Shown here: positions 8,228 to 15,600 of the stretch, piece by piece
Numbering within the stretch: the first letter of the stretch is position 1
How the letters are laid out: each line of letters starts with the position of its first letter
Assembly: GCF_009687845.1 (NCBI RefSeq)
Contig: NZ_BLAD01000103.1
Coordinates: 1 to 35,874 of the forward strand
Direction: 5' to 3'
From: Acrocarpospora corrugata
GTDB lineage: Bacteria > Actinomycetota > Actinomycetes > Streptosporangiales > Streptosporangiaceae
DNA length: 35,874 bases
Notes under the pieces: model-generated
Database searches by the model: none
Told to the model about the DNA's origin: nothing
What the model saw: the letters and a program-made list of their open reading frames with translations, nothing else
Translations under genes and position numbers: made by a program

Positions 8228-8765
8228 CGGTCACCCCCAGCTCGTGCCGCAGTCTGGCCAGTCCGCGCCTGATCCGGGTCTTGACGGTGCCGAGCGGGAT
8301 GCCCTCCCGGTCGGCGATCTCTTTGGCGGTGAGTCCGTAAAATACTGACATCACGATGGGGCGGCTCTGTTCCACCGGTAATGCCATTAAACCGGCGCGG
8401 AGCTGGTCGGATCCGTACGGACCTGCATCGAACGGATCCTCGGCCGGAGCCGGATGCAGCGCCCGCAGCAGCGGCTCGGGGTCGGCCCGGTGCTTGTGGC
8501 GCAGCCGGATGGCGTCCACCGCCAGGTTGCGCGTGATCGTGAGCAGCCAGGTCGCCACCCGCCCCCGCCGCGGATCGTACGTCGCGGCATGCCGCCAGAC
8601 CCGGACGAACGCCTCCTGCGCCACCTCCTCGGCCACGCCGATGTCGCCGACCACGCTCAAGGCCAGCCCGAAGACCCGCGCCTGAAATCTCCGGACAAAG
8701 GCCGCGGCGGCCTCCGCGTCCCCCGAAGCCATCCCCGCGACCAGCGATTCATCCGACAACGCCAC
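8220..8765 (-). CDS. ECF-family RNA polymerase sigma factor
   Basis: A 181-residue protein with the two ECF domains. Region 2 lies at about residues 20-90 (EEVAQEAFVRVWRHAATY, then WLLTITRNLAVDAIR). Region 4 lies at about 125-178 and contains the helix-turn-helix AKEIADREGIPLGTVKTRI. It directs RNA polymerase to stress-type promoters and is controlled by the overlapping anti-sigma gene. GTG at 8765 is taken as the start; no ribosome site lies in front of it, but a promoter of the type read by ECF factors ends eight bases upstream, so the message may be leaderless. An excellent GGAGGAG site further up is in register with an in-frame ATT (8780) rather than with ATG or GTG. Confidence 0.92.
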   Translation of the reverse strand: MALSDESLVAGMASGDAEAAAAFVRRFQARVFGLALSVVGDIGVAEEVAQEAFVRVWRHAATYDPRRGRVATWLLTITRNLAVDAIRLRHKHRADPEPLLRALHPAPAEDPFDAGPYGSDQLRAGLMALPVEQSRPIVMSVFYGLTAKEIADREGIPLGTVKTRIRRGLARLRHELGVTDE

Positions 8766-8773
8766 ACGCCTAC

Positions 8774-8798
8774 GACGAATCCAGACTCCTCCCGGTTC
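8774..8798 (-). promoter_or_regulatory. ECF-type promoter upstream of its own sigma gene
   Basis: On the minus strand GAACC (8798-8794) and CGTC (8777-8774) are separated so that AAC and CGTC lie 17 bases apart, the typical spacing of ECF promoters. Initiation seven to nine bases beyond CGTC would fall at or next to the GTG start at 8765. This suggests autoregulation through a leaderless transcript. Confidence 0.55.
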
Positions 8799-8825
8799 AG
8801 TGAATCTTTTGCTGATTTTTCTCCG

Positions 8826-8843
8826 TATAACCGGGCGTGGAGG
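8826..8843 (+). promoter_or_regulatory. -10 box and ribosome site of the oxidase operon
   Basis: TATAAC at 8826-8831 is a good -10 element; no convincing TTGACA lies 17-19 bases upstream (nearest is TGAATC at 8801). GGAGG at 8839-8843 stands five bases before GTG 8849. This decides the start: the alternative in-frame GTG at 8837 would have no ribosome site. The promoter diverges from the ECF promoter within 60 bases. Confidence 0.45.
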
Positions 8844-8848
8844 CCATC

Positions 8849-9901
8849 GTGAATGTGCGGGAATTCGAAGCCGCGGCGAAAGCCGTCCTCGATCCCGTGC
8901 ACTACGACTATTTCGCGTCCGGCGCGCAGGACGAGCTGACCATGCGGGCCAACGAGGAGGCGTTCCGCCGCCTCGCCCTGGTGCCCCGGATCCTGCGCGG
9001 CCACCAGCCCCCCGGCCTCGGCCGCACCGTGCTCGGCAGCCAGGCCTCCATGCCGATCATGATCGCGCCCACCGCGTTCCACCGGCTCGCCCACCCCGAT
9101 GGTGAGCGCGCCAGCGTCCGGGCCGCGGCCGAGGCCGGGGTCATCATGATCGCCGCGATGCTGGCCACCGTCGCGATCGAGGACATGGCCGCAGAGGCGC
9201 GCAAGGTCGCCGACGACCCCGCCCTCTGGTTCCAGCTCTACCTCCAGCCCGACCTGGGCTTCACCGAGGCGATCGTGCGCCGCGCCGAAGCCGCGGGCTG
9301 CGCGGCCCTGGTCGTCACGGTCGACTCCCCGGCGCTCGGCCGCAACGAGCGCGGCGACCGCAACGACTTCCACGACCTGCCGCCCGGCATCCGCTGCGAG
9401 AACCTGCGCGAGACCGGCGGCAGCGTACGCGGCGTGGTGCTCTCCCCGGAGATCTCCTGGCGGCACCTCGACTGGCTGCGCGGCGTCACCACGCTGCCGA
9501 TCGTGCTCAAAGGCGTCCTGCACCCGGCCGACGCCGAACTGGCGCTCCGGCACGGCATCGACGCGATCATCGTCTCCAACCACGGCGGACGCCAGCTCGA
9601 CGGCACCCCGCCCGCCATCGACCGCCTCCCGGTGCTCGCCGACGCCGTCGGCGGGGAGCTCCCGCTGCTCGTCGACGGCGGCATCCGGCGCGGCACCGAC
9701 GTGGTCAAAGCCCTCGCCCTCGGCGCGACCGCCGCCGCGATCGGCCGGCCGGTGCTGTGGGGCCTGGCCGCGGGCGGCCAGGACGGCGTCGCCCGGGTGC
9801 TCGCCCTGCTCCGCAACGAACTGCTCAACGCGCTCACACTGTGCGGCTGCGACTCGACCGAGTCGGTGCCGCGCGATCTCGTCCTCCGAGGAGCAATGTG
9901 A
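8849..9901 (+). CDS. FMN-dependent alpha-hydroxy-acid oxidase/dehydrogenase
   Basis: A 350-residue TIM-barrel flavoenzyme of the glycolate oxidase, lactate oxidase and mandelate dehydrogenase family, which oxidises 2-hydroxy acids to 2-oxo acids. Diagnostic sites: the substrate tyrosine in YFASGAQDE, QLYLQPD, the TVDSPALGRNERGDR loop, the FMN lysine in IVLKGVL, the catalytic pair H245 and R248 in SNHGGRQLDG, and the phosphate site DGGIRRGTDVVKALALGA. Length is normal for the family. Its stop overlaps the next gene by four bases (GTGA), so it is the first member of a coupled operon. The substrate is unknown; a hydroxy acid made or activated by the downstream enzymes is inferred. The related enzymes Hmo and MftD show that such oxidases work in natural-product pathways. 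Confidence 0.92.
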   Translation: MNVREFEAAAKAVLDPVHYDYFASGAQDELTMRANEEAFRRLALVPRILRGHQPPGLGRTVLGSQASMPIMIAPTAFHRLAHPDGERASVRAAAEAGVIMIAAMLATVAIEDMAAEARKVADDPALWFQLYLQPDLGFTEAIVRRAEAAGCAALVVTVDSPALGRNERGDRNDFHDLPPGIRCENLRETGGSVRGVVLSPEISWRHLDWLRGVTTLPIVLKGVLHPADAELALRHGIDAIIVSNHGGRQLDGTPPAIDRLPVLADAVGGELPLLVDGGIRRGTDVVKALALGATAAAIGRPVLWGLAAGGQDGVARVLALLRNELLNALTLCGCDSTESVPRDLVLRGAM

Positions 9902-10563
9902 AGATCATTGGAGTCGGCGTCGGCCGGACCGGGACGCTGTCCCTCAAATCCGCACTGGAAGTGCTCGGCCTCGGCCCGTGCTTCCACGGCCGGCACGTGC
10001 TCGACCACCCCGACCGGCTGGCCCTCTGGGAAGCGGCGTCCGCGGGTGAACCGGTGGACTGGCGTGCGGTGTTCCGCGGCTACCGCGCCACCGTCGACTG
10101 GCCCGGCGCGGCCTACTGGCGAGAACTGCTCGCCGCTTTCCCCGACGCCAAGGTCATCCTCACCGTCCGGGAACCCCAGGGCTGGTACGACAGCGTCGAC
10201 CGCACCATCTACCCGATGTTCGGCAGCGGCGCCGACCCGCGCGCCCAGCACGCGATGCGGATCGTGCCCGGCCTGGACGTGTTCACGGCCTTCCACCGGC
10301 GGATGATCTGGAACGGCTTCTTCGACGGCCGGTTCGCCGACCGGGACCACGCCATCGCCGTCTACCAGGAGCACAACGCCGCCGTGATCCGGGAGGTCCC
10401 CGCCGAGCGGCTGCTGGTGATCCAGCCGGGGGACGGGTGGAAGCCGCTGTGTGACTTCCTCGGGCTGCCGGTGCCGGTGGAATCGTACCCGCATCTGAAC
10501 GACCCGGGCCGGTTCTGGGGGCGGGTGGCGGCCCGGATGGAGGAAGCACTCCAGGAGGGATGA
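9898..10563 (+). CDS. sulfotransferase family protein
   Basis: A 221-residue protein beginning with the nucleotide-binding strand and loop GVGVGRTGTLSLKSAL, the 5'-phosphosulfate-binding signature of the sulfotransferase superfamily. The segment AKVILTVREPQGWYDSV corresponds to the 3'-phosphate site. The closest type known to me is the Sulfotransfer_4 branch (GRTGTLSLK plus FHGRHV), many members of which have unproven substrates. The start is GTG 9898, inside the stop of the oxidase gene, with GAGGAG a few bases upstream. It would transfer sulfate from PAPS to a hydroxyl of the pathway product, but catalysis has not been shown for many relatives, so that role is tentative. Confidence 0.82.
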   Translation: MKIIGVGVGRTGTLSLKSALEVLGLGPCFHGRHVLDHPDRLALWEAASAGEPVDWRAVFRGYRATVDWPGAAYWRELLAAFPDAKVILTVREPQGWYDSVDRTIYPMFGSGADPRAQHAMRIVPGLDVFTAFHRRMIWNGFFDGRFADRDHAIAVYQEHNAAVIREVPAERLLVIQPGDGWKPLCDFLGLPVPVESYPHLNDPGRFWGRVAARMEEALQEG

Positions 10564-11864
10564 TGGCGGTCCTGGTCATCGGGCTGCTGGCGGTGGCGGG
10601 GAGCCTGCCGTACTGGCTGCCGAGGGTGGTCGTCGGCCTGCGGATGTGGATCTTCGCCAGGATCAACGGCGAGGAGGGCATCCCGATCCCCGGCGAACTC
10701 GTGCCGATCGAGCGGTTCCGCCAGGTCTACGCCGACCCGGCGACCAACGGCCGAAGCCGCGGCGCCGCGCTGTCCGACCTGTTCTGGTACTGGCTGTCGC
10801 CCGGCGCGGAAATCCACCAGGAACACCTCGAACCCGGCGAACGCTACGACCAGGTAGCCCACGCCACCCGGCGCTTCCTCGCCCTGCCCGCCGCCGAGAT
10901 CACCGCGCTGGCCGTCCGCTGCGCCGCCCAGCTCCCGAACTCCCGGCTGGTACGGCTACGCGACCTGATGATGCCGCTCTGGGCGGAATTCTTCTACGAA
11001 CTCGTCTTCGCCGAACGCTGCCCACCCCACGCCCGCGACCTGATCGTCGCCAACGCCGACGACGTGGCGACCGCACTCAAATGCTGCGGCCTGCGCCACA
11101 TGAACCGCCGCCACCGCCTCACCGACTACCTGGCCACCCGCCTCGACGACGTACGGCAGCCGCTCCCGCCCGGCCTCACCCGCCGTGAACAGGCCCTCTA
11201 CCTGCAGGGCACCTTCTTCAACACCGCCGTCGTCCAGCAGTCGGAGGCGTCCGCGCACATCCTGATGACCCTCGCCCGGCATCCGGAGCTCCCCGCCGCG
11301 GACCTTGGGGCCGTCATCGACGAGACGTTCCGGCTCTACCCGCTGTTCGGCATCGCCCACCGGATCACCTCCGCCGACATCACGGTGGACGAAGCCACGG
11401 TGCTGCCCGCGGGCTCGGTCCTCTGCTTCAACTACCCCGCCTTCCACCGTGCCGGGTTCGACCGTCCCGACACGTTCGACCCCGGCCGCTGGGAGAGCCT
11501 GTCCGTCAGGCGGGCCAACCACATTCCGTACGGGATCGCGGCCAACCGGCCCTGCCCCGCCTGGCGGCTCTCCCCGATCGCCCTCCGCGCGGTGATCGAC
11601 GAACTGACCCGGCGGTTCACCTTCCACAGCACGGCCGCCCAGACCCGCTCGCTGCCCAACCGGGGCCCTTGCCTGATGCTGCCGCGCGGAACCAGACCCG
11701 CCCGGTCCGCGCTGCTGTTCCTGCGGGTCAGGGACCGCTGGGAAGACGTCGGCCGCGGGCTCGTCCAGCTCGTGCTCGGCAGCTACATGGTGTGGGACGC
11801 CCGGCGGAAACGCCTGTGCGAACGCCACTTCACCGGCGTCTCCACGTTCGAGCCGTTCCGGTGA
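10563..11864 (+). CDS. membrane-anchored cytochrome P450 with atypical heme loop
   Basis: A 433-residue protein. An N-terminal membrane helix (VLVIGLLAVAGSLPYWL) is unusual for a bacterial P450. The K-helix ExxR is E254-T-F-R257 in DETFRLYP, and the PERF-like segment is FDPGRW. The probable heme ligand is C331 in PYGIAANRPCPAW. Compared with the consensus FGxGxRxC, this loop appears to have one extra residue and an alanine where glycine is expected. AGGAGGG at 10553-10559 fits ATG 10563 better than ATG 10560. The start overlaps the stop of the sulfotransferase gene (TGATG). It probably hydroxylates or couples the operon product at the membrane; the substrate is unknown. Confidence 0.85.
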   Translation: MAVLVIGLLAVAGSLPYWLPRVVVGLRMWIFARINGEEGIPIPGELVPIERFRQVYADPATNGRSRGAALSDLFWYWLSPGAEIHQEHLEPGERYDQVAHATRRFLALPAAEITALAVRCAAQLPNSRLVRLRDLMMPLWAEFFYELVFAERCPPHARDLIVANADDVATALKCCGLRHMNRRHRLTDYLATRLDDVRQPLPPGLTRREQALYLQGTFFNTAVVQQSEASAHILMTLARHPELPAADLGAVIDETFRLYPLFGIAHRITSADITVDEATVLPAGSVLCFNYPAFHRAGFDRPDTFDPGRWESLSVRRANHIPYGIAANRPCPAWRLSPIALRAVIDELTRRFTFHSTAAQTRSLPNRGPCLMLPRGTRPARSALLFLRVRDRWEDVGRGLVQLVLGSYMVWDARRKRLCERHFTGVSTFEPFR

Positions 11865-11956
11865 ACCCCTTGCGGAGCACGGGTGAGACAGACGAGCATG
11901 ATCAACACGCATTCGGAGCGACTTCGTCGGACGTGGCTTTCCTCGTCGCGACTTGA
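11861..11956 (+). CDS. possible 31-residue peptide gene coupled to the P450
   Basis: A GTG overlaps the P450 stop (GTGA) in the same manner as the junction between the oxidase and sulfotransferase genes. It opens a frame of 31 residues ending SSDVAFLVAT, with an acidic middle (GETDEHDQHAF). There is no clear ribosome site, so it would depend on coupling. It could be a small precursor peptide or simply an untranslated gap; codon evidence is too short to decide. It ends 37 bases before the ligase start. Confidence 0.22.
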   Translation: MNPLRSTGETDEHDQHAFGATSSDVAFLVAT

Positions 11957-11993
11957 ATCCCGACGCCGTCGTCACCCCCTCAGGAGGAGATCG

Positions 11994-13415
11994 ATGTTCC
12001 CCGCCCCCGTCCTGGAAGCGCTGCGGATGACGCCGGGCCGTACCGCCATCGAGCACGGAGGCCGCGAGATCACCTGCGGTGAACTCCTCACCACGGTCGC
12101 CAGGATGGCCGCCGGCCTGCGCGCCGCCGGACTGGGCCCCGGCGACGGCGTCGCCCTGCTGACCGGCACCAACCCCGACGCGTACGCCGCCCACCTCGCC
12201 GCCCACGCCCTCGGCTGCCGCGTCGCCGCCTTCCGCCCCCGCTGGAGCGCCGCCCAGATCGCCGACGCACTCGGCCACCGCGTCGACGCTCTCATCGTCG
12301 AGCCCGGCGCCAGCCCCGGCCCCCTCGACGTCCCCATCCTCGACACCGCCACCCTGCGCAGCCACCCCGCAGAACCGCTGACCTCTAGCGCCCGCCCCGA
12401 CGACATCGCCCGCGTGACCTTCACCAGCGGCAGCACCGACCGTCCCAAAGGCTGCGCCCAGACCTACCGCGCTTTCAGCACCGCCTACCAGCGCGACGAC
12501 TGGCCGCCCCAGCTGGCCGCCCTGATGACCGCCTTCCAGCGCTGCCTCGTCTACGAGAGCCTGGCCAGCCCCGTCATGATGACCTACCTCGGCCGCTGCC
12601 TCGTCGCCGGCGGCACCGCCATCATGACCGACGAGAACCTCACCCCCGCCCTGCTGGAACGCCACCGCGTCACCGCCACCATGATGCCCGCGCCCCGCCT
12701 GCAGGTCCTGCTCGCCACCCAGCACTACCACCCCGCCGACCTGACCGCCCTCCGCGCCGTCGTCCTCAACGGCACCCCCGCCGACCCCGGCCTCCTCGCC
12801 GCCGCCATCGACCGCCTCGGCCCGATCATCTGGCAGGGGTACGGCAAAGCCGAAAGCGGCCTCATCGCCATGCTCACCCCCACCGACATCGCCACCTGCC
12901 CCGACGCACTCACCACCGTCGGCCGCCCCCTCCCCACCGTCACCCTCAGCATCCGCGACCACTCCGGCCAGATCTGGGTCCGCACCCCGCACATGATGTC
13001 CATGTACTGGAACAACCCCAGCCAGACCGCCGAAGCCGTCCAAGACGGCTGGCTCCACACCCGCGACACCGGCTACCTCGGCCCCGACGGCCTCCTCCGC
13101 CTAACCAGCGGCGAAACCATCCCCATCACCGCCGAAACCTGCTACCCCACCACCATCGAACGCCTCCTCACCACCCACCCCTCCGTCTCCCAGGCCTACG
13201 TCACCACCACCCCCGACTCCACCATCCACGCCTTCGTCGTCCCGACCCCCGGCCACCAAATCGACGACCAAGCCCTCCAATCCCTAATCACGTCCTCCTT
13301 AAGCGCTTCCCACACCCCCCAAACCATCACCGTCCTCACCACGGTCCCAACGACCCCCGCCGGCAAGCCCGACACACGCGCCCTCGCGACGCTTCTCCCA
13401 CTCCTCACCCCTTAA
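11994..13415 (+). CDS. AMP-forming acyl/aryl ligase (ANL superfamily)
   Basis: A 473-residue adenylate-forming enzyme, started at ATG 11994 six bases after AGGAGGA; a longer frame from 11883 lacks a ribosome site. Core motifs: A3 FTSGSTDRPKGC (with D where G is usual), A5 WQGYGKAESG, A7 WLHTRDTGYLGPDG and A10 TPAGKPDTRAL with the catalytic lysine. The A8 hinge is poorly conserved: the usual GRxDxxIK is replaced by RLTSGETIPITAET. It should activate a carboxylic acid as the acyl-adenylate and pass it to CoA, a carrier or an amine; no carrier-protein gene is in the window. It is the last gene of the operon and converges on the MocR gene. Confidence 0.88.
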   Translation: MFPAPVLEALRMTPGRTAIEHGGREITCGELLTTVARMAAGLRAAGLGPGDGVALLTGTNPDAYAAHLAAHALGCRVAAFRPRWSAAQIADALGHRVDALIVEPGASPGPLDVPILDTATLRSHPAEPLTSSARPDDIARVTFTSGSTDRPKGCAQTYRAFSTAYQRDDWPPQLAALMTAFQRCLVYESLASPVMMTYLGRCLVAGGTAIMTDENLTPALLERHRVTATMMPAPRLQVLLATQHYHPADLTALRAVVLNGTPADPGLLAAAIDRLGPIIWQGYGKAESGLIAMLTPTDIATCPDALTTVGRPLPTVTLSIRDHSGQIWVRTPHMMSMYWNNPSQTAEAVQDGWLHTRDTGYLGPDGLLRLTSGETIPITAETCYPTTIERLLTTHPSVSQAYVTTTPDSTIHAFVVPTPGHQIDDQALQSLITSSLSASHTPQTITVLTTVPTTPAGKPDTRALATLLPLLTP

Positions 13416-13536
13416 CCCGCCGCCGTTGCCCGGCATGACCGCTGATCTCGCTGAATTAGGGGTTCGTCCGTGACGACATACCTGTGCCTTCAGGTGTGAC
13501 CTTGTCGTACAGAACCCTCGATCTACCTGAGAAAGG

Positions 13537-13682
13537 TCCATCCCCGCGTGCGCGGGGCCGACCACCGGCGCGCTCATGGGCTCTGCTCCCATACGGGAAC
13601 ATCCCCGCGCGGGGATGGCCCGGCCATGCAAGAGGTCCTCGGCATCGACGCGACATCGGCCCCGCGTACGTGGGGATGGTCT
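13537..13682 (+). CRISPR. decayed type I-E CRISPR array remnant, three repeats
   Basis: Three degenerate copies of a 28-base, type I-E-like hairpin repeat lie at 13537-13564, 13598-13621 and 13655-13682. Their CCCCGCG arms begin at 13542, 13603 and 13660. The first interval is 61 bases. The second is 57 and becomes 61 once the four-base loop deletion in copy two (CCCCGCGCGGGG instead of 16 bases) is restored. Two 33-base spacers result (13565-13597 and 13622-13654). Copies two and three end GGGGATGG, as in actinomycete type I-E repeats. No cas gene, leader or further copy is seen. The relic lies in the 619-base gene-free stretch 13416-14034. Confidence 0.7.
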
Positions 13683-14034
13683 GCGGGCGAGAGTCTTGTC
13701 GCAGTACCACTCGAGCGGTGGGCTCATTCGGCGTAGTGGTGCTGGGCGCGGTGGGGTGGCCCGGGAATCATTGAGGTGTGTCAGAGCGTGTCAAGCGAGC
13801 GAGTCACCCCCCCGTGAGGCGATCTGCTACTGGCCCTGCGGGTACGTGGCGCTGTTGCCCGAGGGCGGCGCGGGCGGGCTCCTGGGCGAGGCCGTGGATC
13901 CGGGGGATGGTCGGGTGGGTGGTACCCGACGCTCGAAGCGCGGGCAGGTCACGGAAGTGCGGGAGGAGAGCGCCAGAGGCGATCGGGACGAGCGTGATGT
14001 CGGGCATCGGTCAGGCCATTGTGTTGGGCGTCGG
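13683..14034. other. gene-free stretch between CRISPR relic and MocR gene
   Basis: No open frame here has actinomycete codon bias with a ribosome site. The only structure seen is a 24-base-period direct repeat (TCGGTCAGGCCA at 14007 and 14031) whose second copy contains the stop of the MocR gene, and a short dyad CCAC...GTGG at 13707-13721. It separates two convergent genes, so it need not hold a promoter. Confidence 0.5.
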
Positions 14035-15462
14035 TCAGGCCACTGTTCGGGCCCGGCCGGCGGTTCGGCGGGCCAGGCCCTGTTCGTCGAGGGTGTTGGT
14101 GATGATGCGGAGGGCGCGGCGCAGGGTCATCTCGTCGAGGTGGGCGTAGCCGAGGATGATGCCGTTCTTGGGGCGGGCGCGGTGGTGGTAGTAGTCGGCG
14201 AGGTCGGCAGTGATGACGCCGCGGTCGCGGAGGGTGCGGGACAGGCGGGCGGCGGGGATGGAGGCGGGCAGGAGCAGGGTCGCCGAGGTGCCGGTGTCGG
14301 AGCCGAGGAGGCTGGTTTCCGGGTACGCGCCGAGGGACTGGCGGAGCAGGGTGCGGCGCTGGGCGTACAGGGTGGAGAGGCGGTCGATGCGGCGGGTGGC
14401 GCAGCCGGCGCGGAGGAGGTCGGCGACGACCTGCTGGCACATGGCGGAGGGGGGCTCGGGCGCGTACGGCACGCGGGCCTCGATGGTGGCGGCCAGGCGG
14501 CGGGGCACGACCAGGAAGGCGAGGCGGAGCGACGGGGTGAGCAGGTCGCGGAACGAGCCGAACATCATGGTGCGCGCGGGGTCGCCGGTGGCGAGGACGC
14601 TGGGGCGCGGGTTGACGTTCGGGTTGAAGACGCCGTCGAAGGCGGGTTCGATGACGAGGGCGTTGTTGTCGGCGGCCCACGCGGACAGGGCGTGCCGCCG
14701 GTCCACAGACATGCGGGCGCCGAGCGGGTCGTTGCGTTCTGGGGTGACGACGACGGCGTCGCAGCCGGGGGGGATCAGGTCGGCGCGGGCGCCGGCGCCG
14801 TCGACGGGGACGGGCAGGATGGTGGCGTGCCGGGCGAGGGCGTTGCGGAATTCGGCGGGGGCGGGGTCTTCCAGGCCGATGGTGACGGCTCGTTCGCCGG
14901 CGCCGGGTACGGCCAGCCGGAGCGCCTCGCCGTACCCGGAGACGACGATCACCTCGTGCTGGTCGAGGACCAGGCCGCGGGTGTCGCGGAGCAGGCCGGC
15001 GATCGCGTGGCGGAGTTCGGGCAGGCCGGCGGAGGGCGGTTCGTCGATGGGCGGCGCGTGGTGGCTGGCGCGGCGCCAGGCGGCGCGCCAGGCGGCGATC
15101 GGGAACGCTTCGGCGGTGAGCTGGCCGGGGGTGAGGTCGACGGGGCCCTGCGCGGGGGCGATGGCGGAGGTGCGGGGGGTGCTGCGGGTTTCGGCGCGGT
15201 CGCGGGGGGCCACGTAGGTGCCGGAGCCGTGTTTGCCGGTGACGTAGCCTTCGGCGAACAGGATCTCGTACGCGGCGAGCGCGACCCCCCGGGAGACCTG
15301 GAGCACCTCTGCCATGGTCCGGGTGGACGGCATCCGGGTGCCCGCGGCCAGTTGTCCCGATTCGATCGCCTGCCGGAGCTGGTGCGCCACCTGGTCGTGC
15401 AGCGGGGTGGGCAGGCTTCGATCCACTCGGATAGGAACGCGTAGTCCCTGCGGGTTGCGCAT
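14035..15462 (-). CDS. MocR-type GntR regulator with degenerate aminotransferase domain
   Basis: A 475-residue protein with an N-terminal GntR winged helix (PLHDQVAHQLRQAIESGQL, then TRMPSTRTMAEVLQVSR) and a fold-type I aminotransferase-like domain. In MocR proteins such as GabR and PdxR that domain binds pyridoxal phosphate to sense amines or vitamin B6. Here the Schiff-base lysine of GTFSKxLxPxLR is missing: the segment reads GSFRDLLTPSLRL with D306 at the lysine place. The PLP-ring aspartate motif (usually EDDYDSEF) reads EPAFDGVF, and the usual HQxPTG reads RNDPLG. The fold is kept but PLP chemistry is probably lost. ATG 15462 is chosen because the usual MocR N-terminus begins there; ATG 15576 is an alternative. 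Confidence 0.88.
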   Translation of the reverse strand: MRNPQGLRVPIRVDRSLPTPLHDQVAHQLRQAIESGQLAAGTRMPSTRTMAEVLQVSRGVALAAYEILFAEGYVTGKHGSGTYVAPRDRAETRSTPRTSAIAPAQGPVDLTPGQLTAEAFPIAAWRAAWRRASHHAPPIDEPPSAGLPELRHAIAGLLRDTRGLVLDQHEVIVVSGYGEALRLAVPGAGERAVTIGLEDPAPAEFRNALARHATILPVPVDGAGARADLIPPGCDAVVVTPERNDPLGARMSVDRRHALSAWAADNNALVIEPAFDGVFNPNVNPRPSVLATGDPARTMMFGSFRDLLTPSLRLAFLVVPRRLAATIEARVPYAPEPPSAMCQQVVADLLRAGCATRRIDRLSTLYAQRRTLLRQSLGAYPETSLLGSDTGTSATLLLPASIPAARLSRTLRDRGVITADLADYYHHRARPKNGIILGYAHLDEMTLRRALRIITNTLDEQGLARRTAGRARTVA

Positions 15463-15600
15463 GAAAAGCCCCCACTTCGCGAAGCGTGGCCGCTCCTCGA
15501 AGTGGAACGACGGCACGGATGGCTGCGGTGGGCCGCCCCCTGTTCGGCCGCCCCCGTCAGCGGGAAGGCGTGACATTCCGTTCCATGCCGTGGAACCTCG

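Noticed and set aside
10956-13058. 700-codon open frame on the minus strand across the P450 and ligase
   Set aside because: It is an artefact of high GC at third positions opposite two real genes; the product is low-complexity Gly/Val/Glu sequence.
13476-13503. A possible fourth CRISPR repeat 61 bases before the first
   Set aside because: It sits at the right distance and has a weak CCTG...CAGG dyad, but few bases match the repeat outside that.
13804-14007. 67-codon minus-strand open frame downstream of the MocR gene
   Set aside because: No ribosome site, poor codon bias and no recognisable domain.
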